From NCBI GenBank assembly GCA_024401435.1, contig JAKSLB010000003.1, positions 62,001 through 126,000 on the forward strand: a stretch of 64,000 bases of DNA, written 5' to 3'. The notes below the pieces were generated by a model. The model had not been told where the DNA came from, did no database searches, and saw only the letters and a list, made by a program, of their open reading frames with translations. A program made the translations under genes and the position numbers. Source of the DNA: Paludibacteraceae bacterium. Its GTDB lineage: Bacteria; Bacteroidota; Bacteroidia; Bacteroidales; Paludibacteraceae. Shown in pieces: positions 52,908 through 63,700 of this stretch. Position 1 is the stretch's first letter; each line of letters opens with the position of its first letter.

Positions 52908-53432
52908 TTATTTCAACAACTGATCAAAAAGCACATCCGATTCATCCATCGAATCAATCACATGCTTAGCTTTTAAATAAAAAGGCTCACGAACCTTTAA
53001 TGCATCCGTAATAAACTGTAACAGTTCATCATCCGATTTATCTTGAAGCAAAGGTCGTGATTGTTTAGCATTCTTCAAATATTCGAACAAGCCTTGTGGT
53101 GTCGCCTTCAAATAGACAGTCTCGCCACAAGCATTCATAATATCCATATTATCAAAGAAACAAGCTGCTCCACCCCCCGTTGAAATAATAACGTTTTCAA
53201 ATGAAGCAACTTCCTCCAACATATTATGTTCTAATTGTCTAAAACCAGTCTCCCCTCTTTCTGCAAAAATCTGAGGAATGGTTTTAAAAAAACGGCTTTC
53301 AATATAAGCATCTAAATCAACAAAATCCTTATGGTATTTTTTCGCTAGTCTTTTACCTGTGTGTGTTTTACCACATCCCATGTAACCGACCAAGAACAAG
53401 CGATTACCAGCTATCGTCCCATTGTAAATCAT
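52908..53432 (-). CDS. aroK: Shikimate kinase
   Basis: Phosphorylates shikimate in the chorismate pathway. 174 residues from ATG 53432: P-loop GYMGCGKTHTGK (16-27), VDLDAYIE shikimate-binding Asp, RGETGFRQLE, the STGGGAAC strand and a lid region with SRPLL. Length and motifs are typical. A longer in-frame reading would add 29 low-complexity residues overlapping the upstream gene and is rejected. The start overlaps the end of the TonB-domain gene by 29 bp, so the two are probably cotranscribed. Confidence 0.95.
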   Translation of the reverse strand: MIYNGTIAGNRLFLVGYMGCGKTHTGKRLAKKYHKDFVDLDAYIESRFFKTIPQIFAERGETGFRQLEHNMLEEVASFENVIISTGGGAACFFDNMDIMNACGETVYLKATPQGLFEYLKNAKQSRPLLQDKSDDELLQFITDALKVREPFYLKAKHVIDSMDESDVLFDQLLK

Positions 53433-54033
53433 CGTATTTTCCTCCACTACTACTATTACTACTATCATCATAACCACTATCATAGTCGTCCGAATCCCAA
53501 TCGTACTCCATGTACTCACTCTCTGGTGGAGGTGGCATTTTCGTTCGATTGAAATGGACTGGAATAATCATAGCCACCTTGACTCTGATACCCCTCAGTT
53601 CTCCTGGTTTAAATACCGGAAGTCCTTGCATGATTCGAAGAGCTTCCTCATCATATTCATCATTGACAGATTGGACGATTTCTTGTCTAGTAGCTCTTCC
53701 ACAGCGATCCACAACAATCTGAATAGCAACAGTTCCTTTGGCTAAGACCTCTGAACTATCTTTTCCCCCATTGGTATATTCAAACGATTCAACCACATGA
53801 GGATATTCAATATTACTATGAACATAACGTGTAAACTCAACATCTCCACCACCAGGGAAATCAGGCAATATCAACTCTCGTGGCCAGTTACCATAGGTTC
53901 CGCCATAGATTGTCGATTCCTGGTTGTCTACGCAATTAGGATACAAATTCTCGTATTCTGAATGATCCTGTGCATTTAATGAGAATACACCACAGACACA
54001 TAGCAACGAAACTATTATTTTTAAATCCTTCAT
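53404..54033 (-). CDS. Periplasmic TonB C-terminal domain protein
   Basis: 209 residues. Signal peptide MKDLKIIVSLLCVCGVFSLN, a TonB C-terminal domain (about 55-165) with LPDFPGGGDVEFTRYVHSNI, YPHVVE, GTVAIQIVVDRCGRATRQEI and EEALRIMQGLPVFKPGELRG. An Asp/Ser-rich tail follows. The usual N-terminal membrane helix of energy-transducing TonB is replaced by a signal peptide, so this is one of the free periplasmic TonB-domain proteins common in Bacteroidota; it may not transduce energy itself. Directly upstream of aroK and 3 bp downstream of the topoisomerase gene. Confidence 0.85.
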   Translation of the reverse strand: MKDLKIIVSLLCVCGVFSLNAQDHSEYENLYPNCVDNQESTIYGGTYGNWPRELILPDFPGGGDVEFTRYVHSNIEYPHVVESFEYTNGGKDSSEVLAKGTVAIQIVVDRCGRATRQEIVQSVNDEYDEEALRIMQGLPVFKPGELRGIRVKVAMIIPVHFNRTKMPPPPESEYMEYDWDSDDYDSGYDDSSNSSSGGKYDDLQWDDSW

Positions 54034-54036
54034 ACA

Positions 54037-56688
54037 CTAAAAAAATGACATTTGACCATTTTCATCAGTAGAAGAAGTGTCAGTGTTTTCTGATATATCT
54101 TCTGTCTCCTCATTCTCCGTCTTCTCAGGTTCAGGAAAACGAAGAGGTTCCAACTCCTCAATTTTTTCGATATTCCAAGTATGTAAACGTTTACCCTTAG
54201 CCTTCATACCTTTCACACCAATAAACTCATCCACATCAATTTCCATCGGTTCTCTATGAGCATCAACTCCACCAAATGTGAGTTTAATTCGTGGATAAAC
54301 AGTATCCGTAATCAAGAGCATTACAGACTTCGGATTATCACTGACAAAATTAAGTTTTTTATTAGTAATTTCAAGTACAAAACGCTTAATATATTTATAG
54401 TTTTCGTTTGCATCAAACAAAGCGACCGACCAAACTTTAGAGGCGTTAAATTTCTCAACAATTAACACATCATCCTCAAAGTGATTGGTATCCTCAAATC
54501 CTGTCAAATAATAATCACCTTTCTTGGTTATTACCAACAATTTGTCATCTGGTTGGAATTCGCCTAACAAATCACCACGACCATCATAATTCAAACGCAA
54601 GACATCGCGATCGAACCAAACAGATCTGCCTCCTAAGGTAGACGAACCTTTTTGTTTTAATTTTATATTTAACACCTCATTCTTCGTCAATATGTTACCC
54701 ATAGACTGACGTCCCTTAATAGCGATTTCACCGAAATCACGTTCAAAGACAGGCACTTTCAAACGAAGTTTTGGCTTCAATGTCACTTTAATCACCTCAG
54801 CTTCAGCATTTTGATTGGCTGAGAAATATAAAATTTTCGAGCCCTCTGTTCCCTGTGTAATATCATACTCTTTATCACGCGTAACACCCGTTACAGCGAA
54901 ACGCTTAATGTAAGTACTTCCTGCCTTTCCATCACGATAGGCAACATTATAAACCGTACGAGTATCATTCTTTTTAAAGACGTTCACATAAAGCAGATCT
55001 TTACCAAAATATTTCTTTTCAGTAACCTTTGTAATCTGATACTTACCATCTTTATGAATAATAATTACATCATCGATATCAGAGCAATTACATAGATATT
55101 CAGACTCATCTTTTTTAAGTCCGTATCCAACAAAGCCCTCATTCCAATTCACATATAGTTTTTCGTTTGCTTCAACCACTTTCGCTGTTTGAATGGTGTC
55201 AAACGTACGAAGTTCCGTCATACGAGGATATTTTACGCCGTACTTTTCTTTTAACGATTTATACCATGCAATCGTATAAGCAACAAGGTTATTCAAGTTG
55301 TATTCTATATCCTCAATTTGTTGTTTCAAGGCAACAATCTGTTCTTCTGCCTTATCAGAATTAAAGCGAAGGATACGAGCCATCTTAATTTCCAACAAAC
55401 GAAGTAAATCATCACGAGTGATATCTCTCACAAACAGTTCACGGAAAGGTTCCAAACGTAGAGCAACATGATTCAATGCGGCATCCACATCCTTACTATC
55501 CTCAAATTTCTTGTCTTTATAGATACGTTCCTCGATGAAAATCTTTTCGAGAGAACAGAAATGAAGTTGCTCAAGAAGTTCATTCTTACGAACATCCAAT
55601 TCTTTTCCTAAAATATCTTTCGTACGATCAACAGATAATTTCAAAATGGTATGAACATTCGTAAAGAATGGTTTATCATCACATATAACGCAACAAATAG
55701 GAGAAATACTCACTTCACACTCCGTAAAAGCATAGAGAGCGTCAATTGTTTTATCGGAAGAAGTCTTTGCTTCCAAATGAACAATCAACTCAGCCTTATC
55801 AGAAGTGTTATCTTCAACCTTTCGAATACTGATTTTACCCTTGTCATTGGCAGCAATAATAGATTCCATCAACGAATCTGTAGTAGTGCCAAAAGGAACA
55901 TCAGAAATAATAAGGGTTTTATTATCTAGCTTAGTAATCTTCGAACGAACTCTAATTCTACCTCCGCGTTCACCATCATTGTAACGAGAGACATCCAACA
56001 GACCACCTGTTTGGAAATCAGGATACAATTCAAAATCTTCCCCTTGCAAATAGGCAATCGCCGCATCAATAATTTCATTGAAATTGTGAGGGAGGATTTT
56101 AGCAGAAAGACCAACAGCGATACCATCTACACCTTGAGCCAACAACAAAGGAAACTTAACAGGAAGCGTCACTGGTTCTTGTTTTCTTCCATCATAAGAA
56201 GACATCCATTCGGTCACCTTAGGACTATACAAAACGTCCAAAGCGAATTTTGACAAGCGTGCTTCAATATAACGTGCAGCAGCGGCATCGTCACCCGTCA
56301 ATATATTACCCCAGTTACCTTGTGTGTCAATCAAAAGATTCTTTTGACCCATTGTGACAAGGGCACCACCAATAGAAGCATCACCATGAGGATGATATTG
56401 CATAGTTTGACCGATAATGTTAGCCACCTTGTTATATCTTCCATCTTCGATAGTCTTCATAGCATGAAGGATACGACGTTGAACAGGTTTCAAACCATCC
56501 TCAAGATGAGGAACGGCACGATCCAAGATAACAGCAGAGGCATAATCCAAATACCATTTTTGGAGCATACCTGGTAAATGAGTAACATCACTGTCTATTT
56601 TAACAGCAGATCCATATGATGAATTTTCATCAAAGTTTTCGTCTAATTCTTCGTTTTGTAAGTCTTGATTGTCTAATTCTTCTGACAT
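54037..56688 (-). CDS. parC: DNA topoisomerase IV subunit A
   Basis: Breakage-rejoining subunit of a type IIA topoisomerase, decatenating chromosomes with ParE. 883 residues: VQRRILHAM (69-77), the helix-turn-helix region HPHGDASIGGALVTM, catalytic Tyr140 in DDAAAARYIEARL, a coiled-coil gate (about 440-475) and six-bladed C-terminal pinwheel motifs. The GyrA box (QRRGGKG) is not seen and the C-terminal tail is acidic, which with Bacteroidota convention supports ParC over GyrA. It leads the transcript parC - TonB-domain gene - aroK. Confidence 0.9.
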   Translation of the reverse strand: MSEELDNQDLQNEELDENFDENSSYGSAVKIDSDVTHLPGMLQKWYLDYASAVILDRAVPHLEDGLKPVQRRILHAMKTIEDGRYNKVANIIGQTMQYHPHGDASIGGALVTMGQKNLLIDTQGNWGNILTGDDAAAARYIEARLSKFALDVLYSPKVTEWMSSYDGRKQEPVTLPVKFPLLLAQGVDGIAVGLSAKILPHNFNEIIDAAIAYLQGEDFELYPDFQTGGLLDVSRYNDGERGGRIRVRSKITKLDNKTLIISDVPFGTTTDSLMESIIAANDKGKISIRKVEDNTSDKAELIVHLEAKTSSDKTIDALYAFTECEVSISPICCVICDDKPFFTNVHTILKLSVDRTKDILGKELDVRKNELLEQLHFCSLEKIFIEERIYKDKKFEDSKDVDAALNHVALRLEPFRELFVRDITRDDLLRLLEIKMARILRFNSDKAEEQIVALKQQIEDIEYNLNNLVAYTIAWYKSLKEKYGVKYPRMTELRTFDTIQTAKVVEANEKLYVNWNEGFVGYGLKKDESEYLCNCSDIDDVIIIHKDGKYQITKVTEKKYFGKDLLYVNVFKKNDTRTVYNVAYRDGKAGSTYIKRFAVTGVTRDKEYDITQGTEGSKILYFSANQNAEAEVIKVTLKPKLRLKVPVFERDFGEIAIKGRQSMGNILTKNEVLNIKLKQKGSSTLGGRSVWFDRDVLRLNYDGRGDLLGEFQPDDKLLVITKKGDYYLTGFEDTNHFEDDVLIVEKFNASKVWSVALFDANENYKYIKRFVLEITNKKLNFVSDNPKSVMLLITDTVYPRIKLTFGGVDAHREPMEIDVDEFIGVKGMKAKGKRLHTWNIEKIEELEPLRFPEPEKTENEETEDISENTDTSSTDENGQMSFF

Positions 56689-56843
56689 AAATAGAGGTCA
56701 TTTAATCCATTCGAAATACATCGGTAAAGATACAAAAAAGTGTAGAAATAAAAAAGTGGTTCACGGACAAGTTCCTTTTCAAAAGAAATTAATGCTGAAA
56801 AATCAAAAAAAAAGAGGAAATCATATAAGGTAAAATCAAAAAC

Positions 56844-56874
56844 AAAAAAAGACTGAAGATTAACTTCAGTCTTT
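56844..56874 (-). terminator. Terminator downstream of tRNA-Leu
   Basis: AAAGACTGAAG, a 5-nt loop and CTTCAGTCTTT followed on the minus strand by TTTTTTTGTTTTTG: a classical intrinsic terminator directly after the tRNA. Confidence 0.85.
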
Positions 56875-56875
56875 G

Positions 56876-56957
56876 TGCGGATAAAGGGACTCGAACCCAC
56901 ACGCCTCGCGGCACCAGATCCTAAGTCTGACGCGTCTACCAATTTCGCCATATCCGC
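56876..56957 (-). tRNA. tRNA-Leu (anticodon TAG)
   Basis: 82 nt. Acceptor arms GCGGATA and TATCCGC pair, D-loop GGTAGACGC, anticodon stem CAGA/TCTG enclosing CTTAGGA with anticodon TAG, a class II variable arm (GTGCCGCGAGGCGT), and T-loop GGTTCGAGTCC. No encoded CCA. A 92-codon reading frame running through it is not real. Confidence 0.95.
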
Positions 56958-57020
56958 TTAGGAATAAAATTTCCGAATGCAAAATTAGGATAATTTTCTG
57001 AAATAGCAAACTCTAATATA

Positions 57021-57056
57021 AAAAAAAGAGGAAAATCTTACGACTTTCCTCTTTTT
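57021..57056 (-). terminator. Terminator of the sus operon
   Basis: The arms AAAAAGAGGAAA and TTTCCTCTTTTT with a short loop, then a run of T on the minus strand, 20 bp after the stop of the last gene. Confidence 0.8.
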
Positions 57057-57073
57057 CAATCATATACTAAATA

Positions 57074-58711
57074 TTAGTAAGGATAAACAGAACCAGAAGT
57101 TGCACCATTATACTTAGTGAAACGAACACCACCGCCATCATCAGGAACGATACGGAAGTTATCAAATCCAACATAGCAAATGTTTCCGTAAGGAGTCTTC
57201 AAATCAGCTTGACATACATCACTGTTAGTATGAACGAACATAGTATAGAAATCTTTAGGTTCTAGAGTATGACAAGTTTTGTAATTGTCAGTTGTCATAA
57301 TATCCATATCCTTAGGAGAATACTTGAAGTAATCAGAAGACAAAGGAATAGCAACCGTCATCCAACCATGTTGAGTATAGAATGATTTTTCAGGAGTAAT
57401 CTTGATAGAACCATTACCTGCAGACTCATCATACTCAGCGAATGCACCTGGATGGAACCATGCAGCAGGAACACCGATTTGGCTTTGGTGACAAGTCAAC
57501 ACTGCATTAGCATCGTCATAGTTGAAAGAACCCAAGTTTGGATTAGCATTCTTTTGACCATTACTTGTGATACCACGAAGGTGACCAGCTTCACAAATTG
57601 CATAACGACCATAAGTCTCTTGACACATTGTAACATCTTCAGCACCATATGCACCGAATACGATATAGAAGTAAGAACCAAATCTTAATTGTTCAGGAAC
57701 GTAAACCTCAAATTTCAAACACAAATTAGAGATTTCATCGTTGCGGAATTGACCCAATAATGAAGTATCAGATTTAGCCTCACCTTGAATTTTAGGAGCT
57801 AATAAGATAGCACTATTTGTAGAGAAGTCGTTAGAAGCAGTTGTAACAGTTACAGCATTATACAATCCATTGCAACCCTTAGGGAAACTACCTCCAAGGA
57901 CTTTAGCTAAGATCTCATTATAAGTATCAATGTTTGTTCCAACAGCAGCAGTATTCCATCCTGTATTGTCAAGTGTCATAGAACCTCTCCAATCGCTACC
58001 GATTTTAGTATCGAAATCCAAGAAAATATTTCTTGTATCACGGAACATGATAGAAGATTTTGTTTGACCATGGCTGTTTTTCATATATAAATATGAGCAA
58101 TTTTGAACACCTTCAGGAACTGCGAAACGAAGTTCTGTATTGTCATGATCAATAGTATATTCATTAACATATACAGGTTGTCCGCCATCAGCTTGGAACC
58201 AAACCTTCAAAGTATCACGATTTAGTTCATCACTAATCAAAGCAGAACCTAAGATACGACAAGTATCACCAGCAGGAACAAACTCTGAATAGAACATCTT
58301 TAATGTTGGAGCAGGAACTGGTTTGTTGATTGCATATTCAACCTTACAACCGCCATTAGAAACCAACACCACTTTGTCTGTTGAGATCATATTAGCATCA
58401 CAATCCATTGTAATAATGATTGTATTATCCGTAATAAGAGCAGGATTCAATGCCACGAAGTACATTGCACCAGTAGAGTCTTGCAAATAAACCTCTCTTG
58501 TAGTAGATAGACCCGTACCTCTAATCACTACAGTTTCTTGAGAATACAATTCTTTCAATGGAGTATTCACAGAATCTGCATCACATACAGATGTAATAGT
58601 AAAGCTATCGCAATTACAATTATTACAAGAATCCTCGCAAGAAACTAACATACTACCCAATGCTATAGGTAAAGCAAAAGAAGCAGCTAAAATTTTATTT
58701 TTAAGTTTCAT
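57074..58711 (-). CDS. Surface glycan-binding lipoprotein (SusE/SGBP-B position)
   Basis: 545 residues. Lipoprotein signal MKLKNKILAASFALPIALGS with lipobox VSCEDSCNNC. An IPT/TIG-like Ig domain follows (ETVVIRGTGLSTTREVYLQD), then a second (FVPAGDTCRILGSALISDEL), and a C-terminal carbohydrate-binding-like domain with FDTKIGSDWRGSMTLDNTGW. This is the order of SGBP-B proteins: Ig spacer domains presenting a distal glycan-binding module at the cell surface. It lies 28 bp downstream of susD and is the last gene of the operon. No glycoside hydrolase follows within the window, so the glycan is unknown. Confidence 0.82.
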   Translation of the reverse strand: MKLKNKILAASFALPIALGSMLVSCEDSCNNCNCDSFTITSVCDADSVNTPLKELYSQETVVIRGTGLSTTREVYLQDSTGAMYFVALNPALITDNTIIITMDCDANMISTDKVVLVSNGGCKVEYAINKPVPAPTLKMFYSEFVPAGDTCRILGSALISDELNRDTLKVWFQADGGQPVYVNEYTIDHDNTELRFAVPEGVQNCSYLYMKNSHGQTKSSIMFRDTRNIFLDFDTKIGSDWRGSMTLDNTGWNTAAVGTNIDTYNEILAKVLGGSFPKGCNGLYNAVTVTTASNDFSTNSAILLAPKIQGEAKSDTSLLGQFRNDEISNLCLKFEVYVPEQLRFGSYFYIVFGAYGAEDVTMCQETYGRYAICEAGHLRGITSNGQKNANPNLGSFNYDDANAVLTCHQSQIGVPAAWFHPGAFAEYDESAGNGSIKITPEKSFYTQHGWMTVAIPLSSDYFKYSPKDMDIMTTDNYKTCHTLEPKDFYTMFVHTNSDVCQADLKTPYGNICYVGFDNFRIVPDDGGGVRFTKYNGATSGSVYPY

Positions 58712-58739
58712 TGTTATTTCTATTAAATTAAAATTTGAA

Positions 58740-60731
58740 TTAATATTGGTAAGTACCAGTCAAAACATCGTTATACAAATCAAGTACAACTGGTTGTAAA
58801 AATGATTTTGCAGATGAAGGAATTGGCAAATACCATCTGTTTTTTTCGTTAAACTGAGCAGTAAAGATCTCAACCTCATTATCACCAACAGTATAGTTTC
58901 CGTTAGGATAATCTTTTGCCAATTGAGCATTGCAAAGGTTTACCAAAGCAAGACGTTTGTATCCAAGTTCTGTTTGGAAACGGCTATCATCTTCTGGAAT
59001 TTCAGGAGAGTTTGTAAATGCACAACCACGGTCCATTTGTTGCATGAACTTATAAGCCATTTCTGGATTTAGATAATAGAAACGTTTCAAATCCAACCAT
59101 GCGTGACCTTCCATAGCAAACTCCTTACGACGTTGTTGTAAGAAATCGGCACGTACAGTTTCATGATACATAGGAACTGTAGAATAAACAGGAACAGTTT
59201 TTTGAGTACCATTACCATTACCATCATCAACAGTTACATTGAACTCAAATTTTTCACCTGCAGGATGTCTAGAAGAGAAATCTGTAAAGTAAGCAATAGT
59301 ATCAATAGTTGGAGCACCATGAGCAGTCAACACTTTATTGATATTTGAAATCACATTAGCATCACTAGTTACTTGAGTAACATCAGCACCAGACTTTAAC
59401 AAAGCAGCCTCAGCCAACATCATATAAACATCTGACAAACGAATGATATCTTGACGACGATCGATAGACATACCAGAACCGTGGACGGCAGTACCATCTA
59501 CAGCCCATACATACTTTTTGATGTTATTCATCAAGTGTTGACCTTGAGTAAGGAATTCTTTACCATCTTGTCCGAATGCAACTTCACCAGCTTTCTTCTT
59601 AGCAACATAGTCACTACCATACCAAGTCATTTCACCATTAGCAGTCATGTATCCATTACCAGTACCATTACCAACATAGAAGCACAACTCTTTCTTACGA
59701 GCATCAGATTCTGTGAATGAATTATACAAAGTATAAGTCAAACCTTTACCAACACCCCAACCAGAACCTTTACTCCAATCAGAGCTAAGAGCCATTTGAG
59801 ATTGATAAGCAGAACCTTCAGCATATTGACCCATTGTCCAATACAATGCGAACACTGTTTCAGGAGAAACTGAGTTACGATTAGCTGCTGAGAATAACTC
59901 TGCATGACTAGCTAAAGCATAATTACCGCTATTGACGATTTCATTCAAATAATATTCAGCATTTGCAATGCACTCAGCAGGATTAGGACATATATAAGGA
60001 TATGTAACACCTGGAGTTGCAACACGGCAAGAAGCCATTGTCAAATATAATTTAGCAAGCAAAGCACTAGCTGAATAACGAGAAGCTCTCCAAGCATCAG
60101 CAGGTTTTTCAGGCAAGTATGCATAAGCAACCTTCAAATCCTTTTCAATTTGAGCATATAATGTTCTACGAGAAACACGAGGAACACTAACATTTTTAGA
60201 AATATCGTTTTCAGAGTTCAAAATCAAAGGACATTCACCGAAATACTCAGTTGCCAAGAAATGAGCATAAGCTCTGAACAAATATGCCTCACCAAGAACA
60301 GCTTGCATATCAGCTTGACTCATATCTGAAGGATATGCATTTGAACTTAATGAATCAGCTACAATTTTGATAACCTGATTAGATGTTGCAATAACACCAC
60401 TATACAAAGAAGTATAACCCTCTTTCAAGATTGAGTTATCATCTCCGATAGACAACTTAAACAAAGCACCTTCCTGGTCATTTACATTAAATAATACACC
60501 AGCCAAACCTTCGTTAACGCACCAAGCGAACTTACCTTCATATTGAGACCAAATATAACCACCATAAAGAGGAGCAGTTAATGATTGGTATGATTTCTTA
60601 GACGAAAGACATGTAGGAGAATACTGATCGTAACAATCAACATCCAAGAAATCCTTGCAAGAGGTAGCAAGAAGCAATGTTGCACCTGCACCTAATAGCA
60701 ATGATCTATATTTTAACTTTGAAAAATTCAT
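58740..60731 (-). CDS. RagB/SusD family nutrient-binding lipoprotein
   Basis: 663 residues. Lipoprotein signal ending LLLATSCKDFLDVDCYDQYS, the classic SusD opening (SCxDFLD). TPR-type helical scaffold with AVLGEAYLFRAYAHFLATEY, RVSRRTLYAQIEKDLKVAYA, RASRYSASALLAKLYLTMAS and near the end VRADFLQQRRKEFAMEGHAW with DLKRF. It forms a lid over the SusC barrel and captures oligosaccharides or other nutrients at the cell surface. It is longer than typical SusD (about 550), the extra residues lying in the C-terminal ligand-binding half. Confidence 0.95.
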   Translation of the reverse strand: MNFSKLKYRSLLLGAGATLLLATSCKDFLDVDCYDQYSPTCLSSKKSYQSLTAPLYGGYIWSQYEGKFAWCVNEGLAGVLFNVNDQEGALFKLSIGDDNSILKEGYTSLYSGVIATSNQVIKIVADSLSSNAYPSDMSQADMQAVLGEAYLFRAYAHFLATEYFGECPLILNSENDISKNVSVPRVSRRTLYAQIEKDLKVAYAYLPEKPADAWRASRYSASALLAKLYLTMASCRVATPGVTYPYICPNPAECIANAEYYLNEIVNSGNYALASHAELFSAANRNSVSPETVFALYWTMGQYAEGSAYQSQMALSSDWSKGSGWGVGKGLTYTLYNSFTESDARKKELCFYVGNGTGNGYMTANGEMTWYGSDYVAKKKAGEVAFGQDGKEFLTQGQHLMNNIKKYVWAVDGTAVHGSGMSIDRRQDIIRLSDVYMMLAEAALLKSGADVTQVTSDANVISNINKVLTAHGAPTIDTIAYFTDFSSRHPAGEKFEFNVTVDDGNGNGTQKTVPVYSTVPMYHETVRADFLQQRRKEFAMEGHAWLDLKRFYYLNPEMAYKFMQQMDRGCAFTNSPEIPEDDSRFQTELGYKRLALVNLCNAQLAKDYPNGNYTVGDNEVEIFTAQFNEKNRWYLPIPSSAKSFLQPVVLDLYNDVLTGTYQY

Positions 60732-60759
60732 ATTATTACCTATTATAAAATTAAATTAA

Positions 60760-63700
60760 TTAAAACTCAAAATTCAAACCAACTACATATTGACGAGGTA
60801 CTGGATAACCACCTAAGTCAATACCTTGAGCAATTGCACTACCATTAGCAACTTCAGGATTCATTCCAGAATACTTAGTAAATGTAGCGATATTTTGTAC
60901 ATTGAATGAAACTCTCATATTGCTTAATTTAATCTTATCAAGAGCAGCTTTTGGTAAACTGTAAGTAAGACCAATATTTTGAATTCTCAAGAATGAGCCA
61001 TCCTCAACATAACGGTCAGAAATTGTTTGAGCATCCTCACCACCATTAGCTGCAGAGTTAGGACGAGGCATATTCGTATTTGAATTTTCAACATACTTGG
61101 TACCATCTTCGTTTGTGATTACACGAGCATAATCCAAAACAGAAGTCAATTGGTTTACACCGAAACGGTCCATTGATTCAATCTTTGAACGAAGCAAATT
61201 ATATACATCGTTTCCGTAAGAACCAGCAATGAAAATATTCAATGCCCAAGGACCCCAACTCAATGTATTACCCATACCGAAAGTGAAATCTGGGTTAGGG
61301 TCACCAATAAATGTTTTATCGTTTACGTCGATCTTACCATCTGAGTTGATATCAACATAATTGTAATCTCCGACATCAGTACCATCGAAACGATTCAATG
61401 AATTTAATTGAGCAGTGTTTTGAATAATTCCGTCTGTTTTATAACCATAGAACAAACCTGGAGCGTGACCAACTTCTGAACGGCAATAAGATCTGTGAAC
61501 TGATCTAAAGTAAGTATCATCTGTCAATGGCAATGAATCACTTTGAAGTTCCAATACCTCATTACGTACTAAAGAGAAGTTGAGGTCAGTATTCCACTTG
61601 AATTCATTATCACCAAGATCTTTCTTAATATTTGTAGTTGCTATAGAGAGGTCGAATCCGACATTTTTCATAGAACCTGCGTTGATATTAGGTACGGCAG
61701 TATACAACCAAGAATCACTTCTTGAAGCTAATGTTGCACCTGGTTCAGCTTTCACAATCAAATCATTGTTTTGTTTGTAGAATACATCAAAAATCAAAGA
61801 CAAACGATTGTGGAACATTGTATAGTCAATACCACCATTGATTTGCCAGTTAGTTTCCCAAATCAAATCTGAGTTAACCCAAGTACCTTGAACCAAACCA
61901 TTAGTGAATGCACCAGTTCTTTGAGCATAAGTAGAAATATATCCTGCTTCAGAACCAGCATTACCAGTTTGACCATAACCCAAACGAATCTTTAAGTCAT
62001 CGATAGTAGCCTTCAAATTTTCTTTTGCATTGTATTTCTTCATGAACTTCTCCTCAGATACACGCCATGCGAATGCAAATGATGGGAAGAATCCCCAACG
62101 GTTATCTGGAGCCAAAGTAGAAGAACCATCAAAACGACCTGTTGCTGTGATTAAATATCTATCAGCGTAGTTATAATTAACACGTGCGAAAGCAGACATC
62201 ATGGCTTGAGCACCCTTATAACCGTCAATATCAACTGGTGTACCCAATGCTGGATTTTGGTAATCTGGATTAATAAATGTTTTATCATCTAAATAATCTG
62301 ATTTCTTTGTTTCTTTTCCACTCCAGTTAGCTTTCCATGCTTCGAAACCTAACATAGCATCATAACGATGGAATTTAGTAGAGTCAACTTTGAAAGGTGT
62401 TTTACCACTATAATTCAAAGTTGAAGAAAAACGCCAATAGTTATTATCACGATCTACAAATTCTTGTTGATTTGCAGCACCTGATTTTGTTGGAGTGAAT
62501 CGGCTTTCTTCTGTATTTGAATGATCAACACCGAAATCATTTCTCCAGAACAAGAAATCTGTAAAGTCTATTTTTGCATAAACGTTACCAATGACATTGT
62601 TCTTTGTTACATTAATTGGAGAATAATTAGCATCACGAACTGGGTTAGATTTGATTTCTTGATCCTTACCACCTAATTCTGCATATTCACCATCAAAATC
62701 AGTTGGAGCAGTTGTTGGTTTAGAAATCAATGATTGTACATACAATTCCTCATCTGTAGCTCCACCAACACCAAGACCTCCTAATGTATTATCATCTCCT
62801 AATTCGAAACCAGCTTGTTTAGTTTGATCAATACGAGTATAAGCCAAGCTGATACCTGTACGTAACCATTTCTTTGTTTGGTTATCCAAATTAACACGAC
62901 CATTGAAACGTTGGAAATCAGTATTGATAACAACACCATTTTGTTTCATATATCCTAAAGAGTATGCATATTGTGTCTCTTTATTACCACCCGTTACACC
63001 AATTTGATGTTGATGACTAATTGCAGTTCGGAATATTTCATCTTGCCAATCAGTACCCTTTCCACCAACAGCTGCAGCTGCTTTTAATTCTTTATCAGCT
63101 GAAGATTGCTTAAATGCTTTCAAGATATCAGGATTAGAATAGAAAGAAGAATACTGTTGCAAATCCATCAAATCTAATTTATCTGATACAGAAGAAACCG
63201 AGAATGATCCAGAATAAGATACTTTTGCGCCCTTATCATCTGCAGCACCTCTCTTCGTTGTAATCATGATGACACCATTAGCAGCACGAGATCCGTAAAT
63301 AGCTGTTGCTGACGCATCCTTCAAAACTTCCATTGTTTCAATATCCTCTGGGTTGATAGATGCCAATGGGTTATCATCTGTACCACGTTTACCACCACCG
63401 ATTGGCATACCATCAACAACATATAAAGGTTGTGAATTACCTGTCAATGTAGCCGTACCACGAATACGAACGTTTGATTTAGCACCTGGTTGTCCTGATG
63501 ATGCATTTACCTGAACACCTGATGAGTGTCCTGCCAATGCTTGGTCAATAGAAACAACTTTTGTTTCTCTTAATTTCTCTGCATCCAAGTGGGTTCCTGC
63601 ACCTGTCTTGTCTTTTAATCTTTGTTGACCATAACCCGTTTCAACAACGATTTCACCAAGTATCTGAGAATCATCAGCCATTGTAATGTTAGTTACACCT

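Noticed and set aside
56673..56951. A 92-codon minus-strand frame upstream of parC
   Set aside because: It runs straight through the tRNA-Leu gene and its terminator, so it is not a protein gene.
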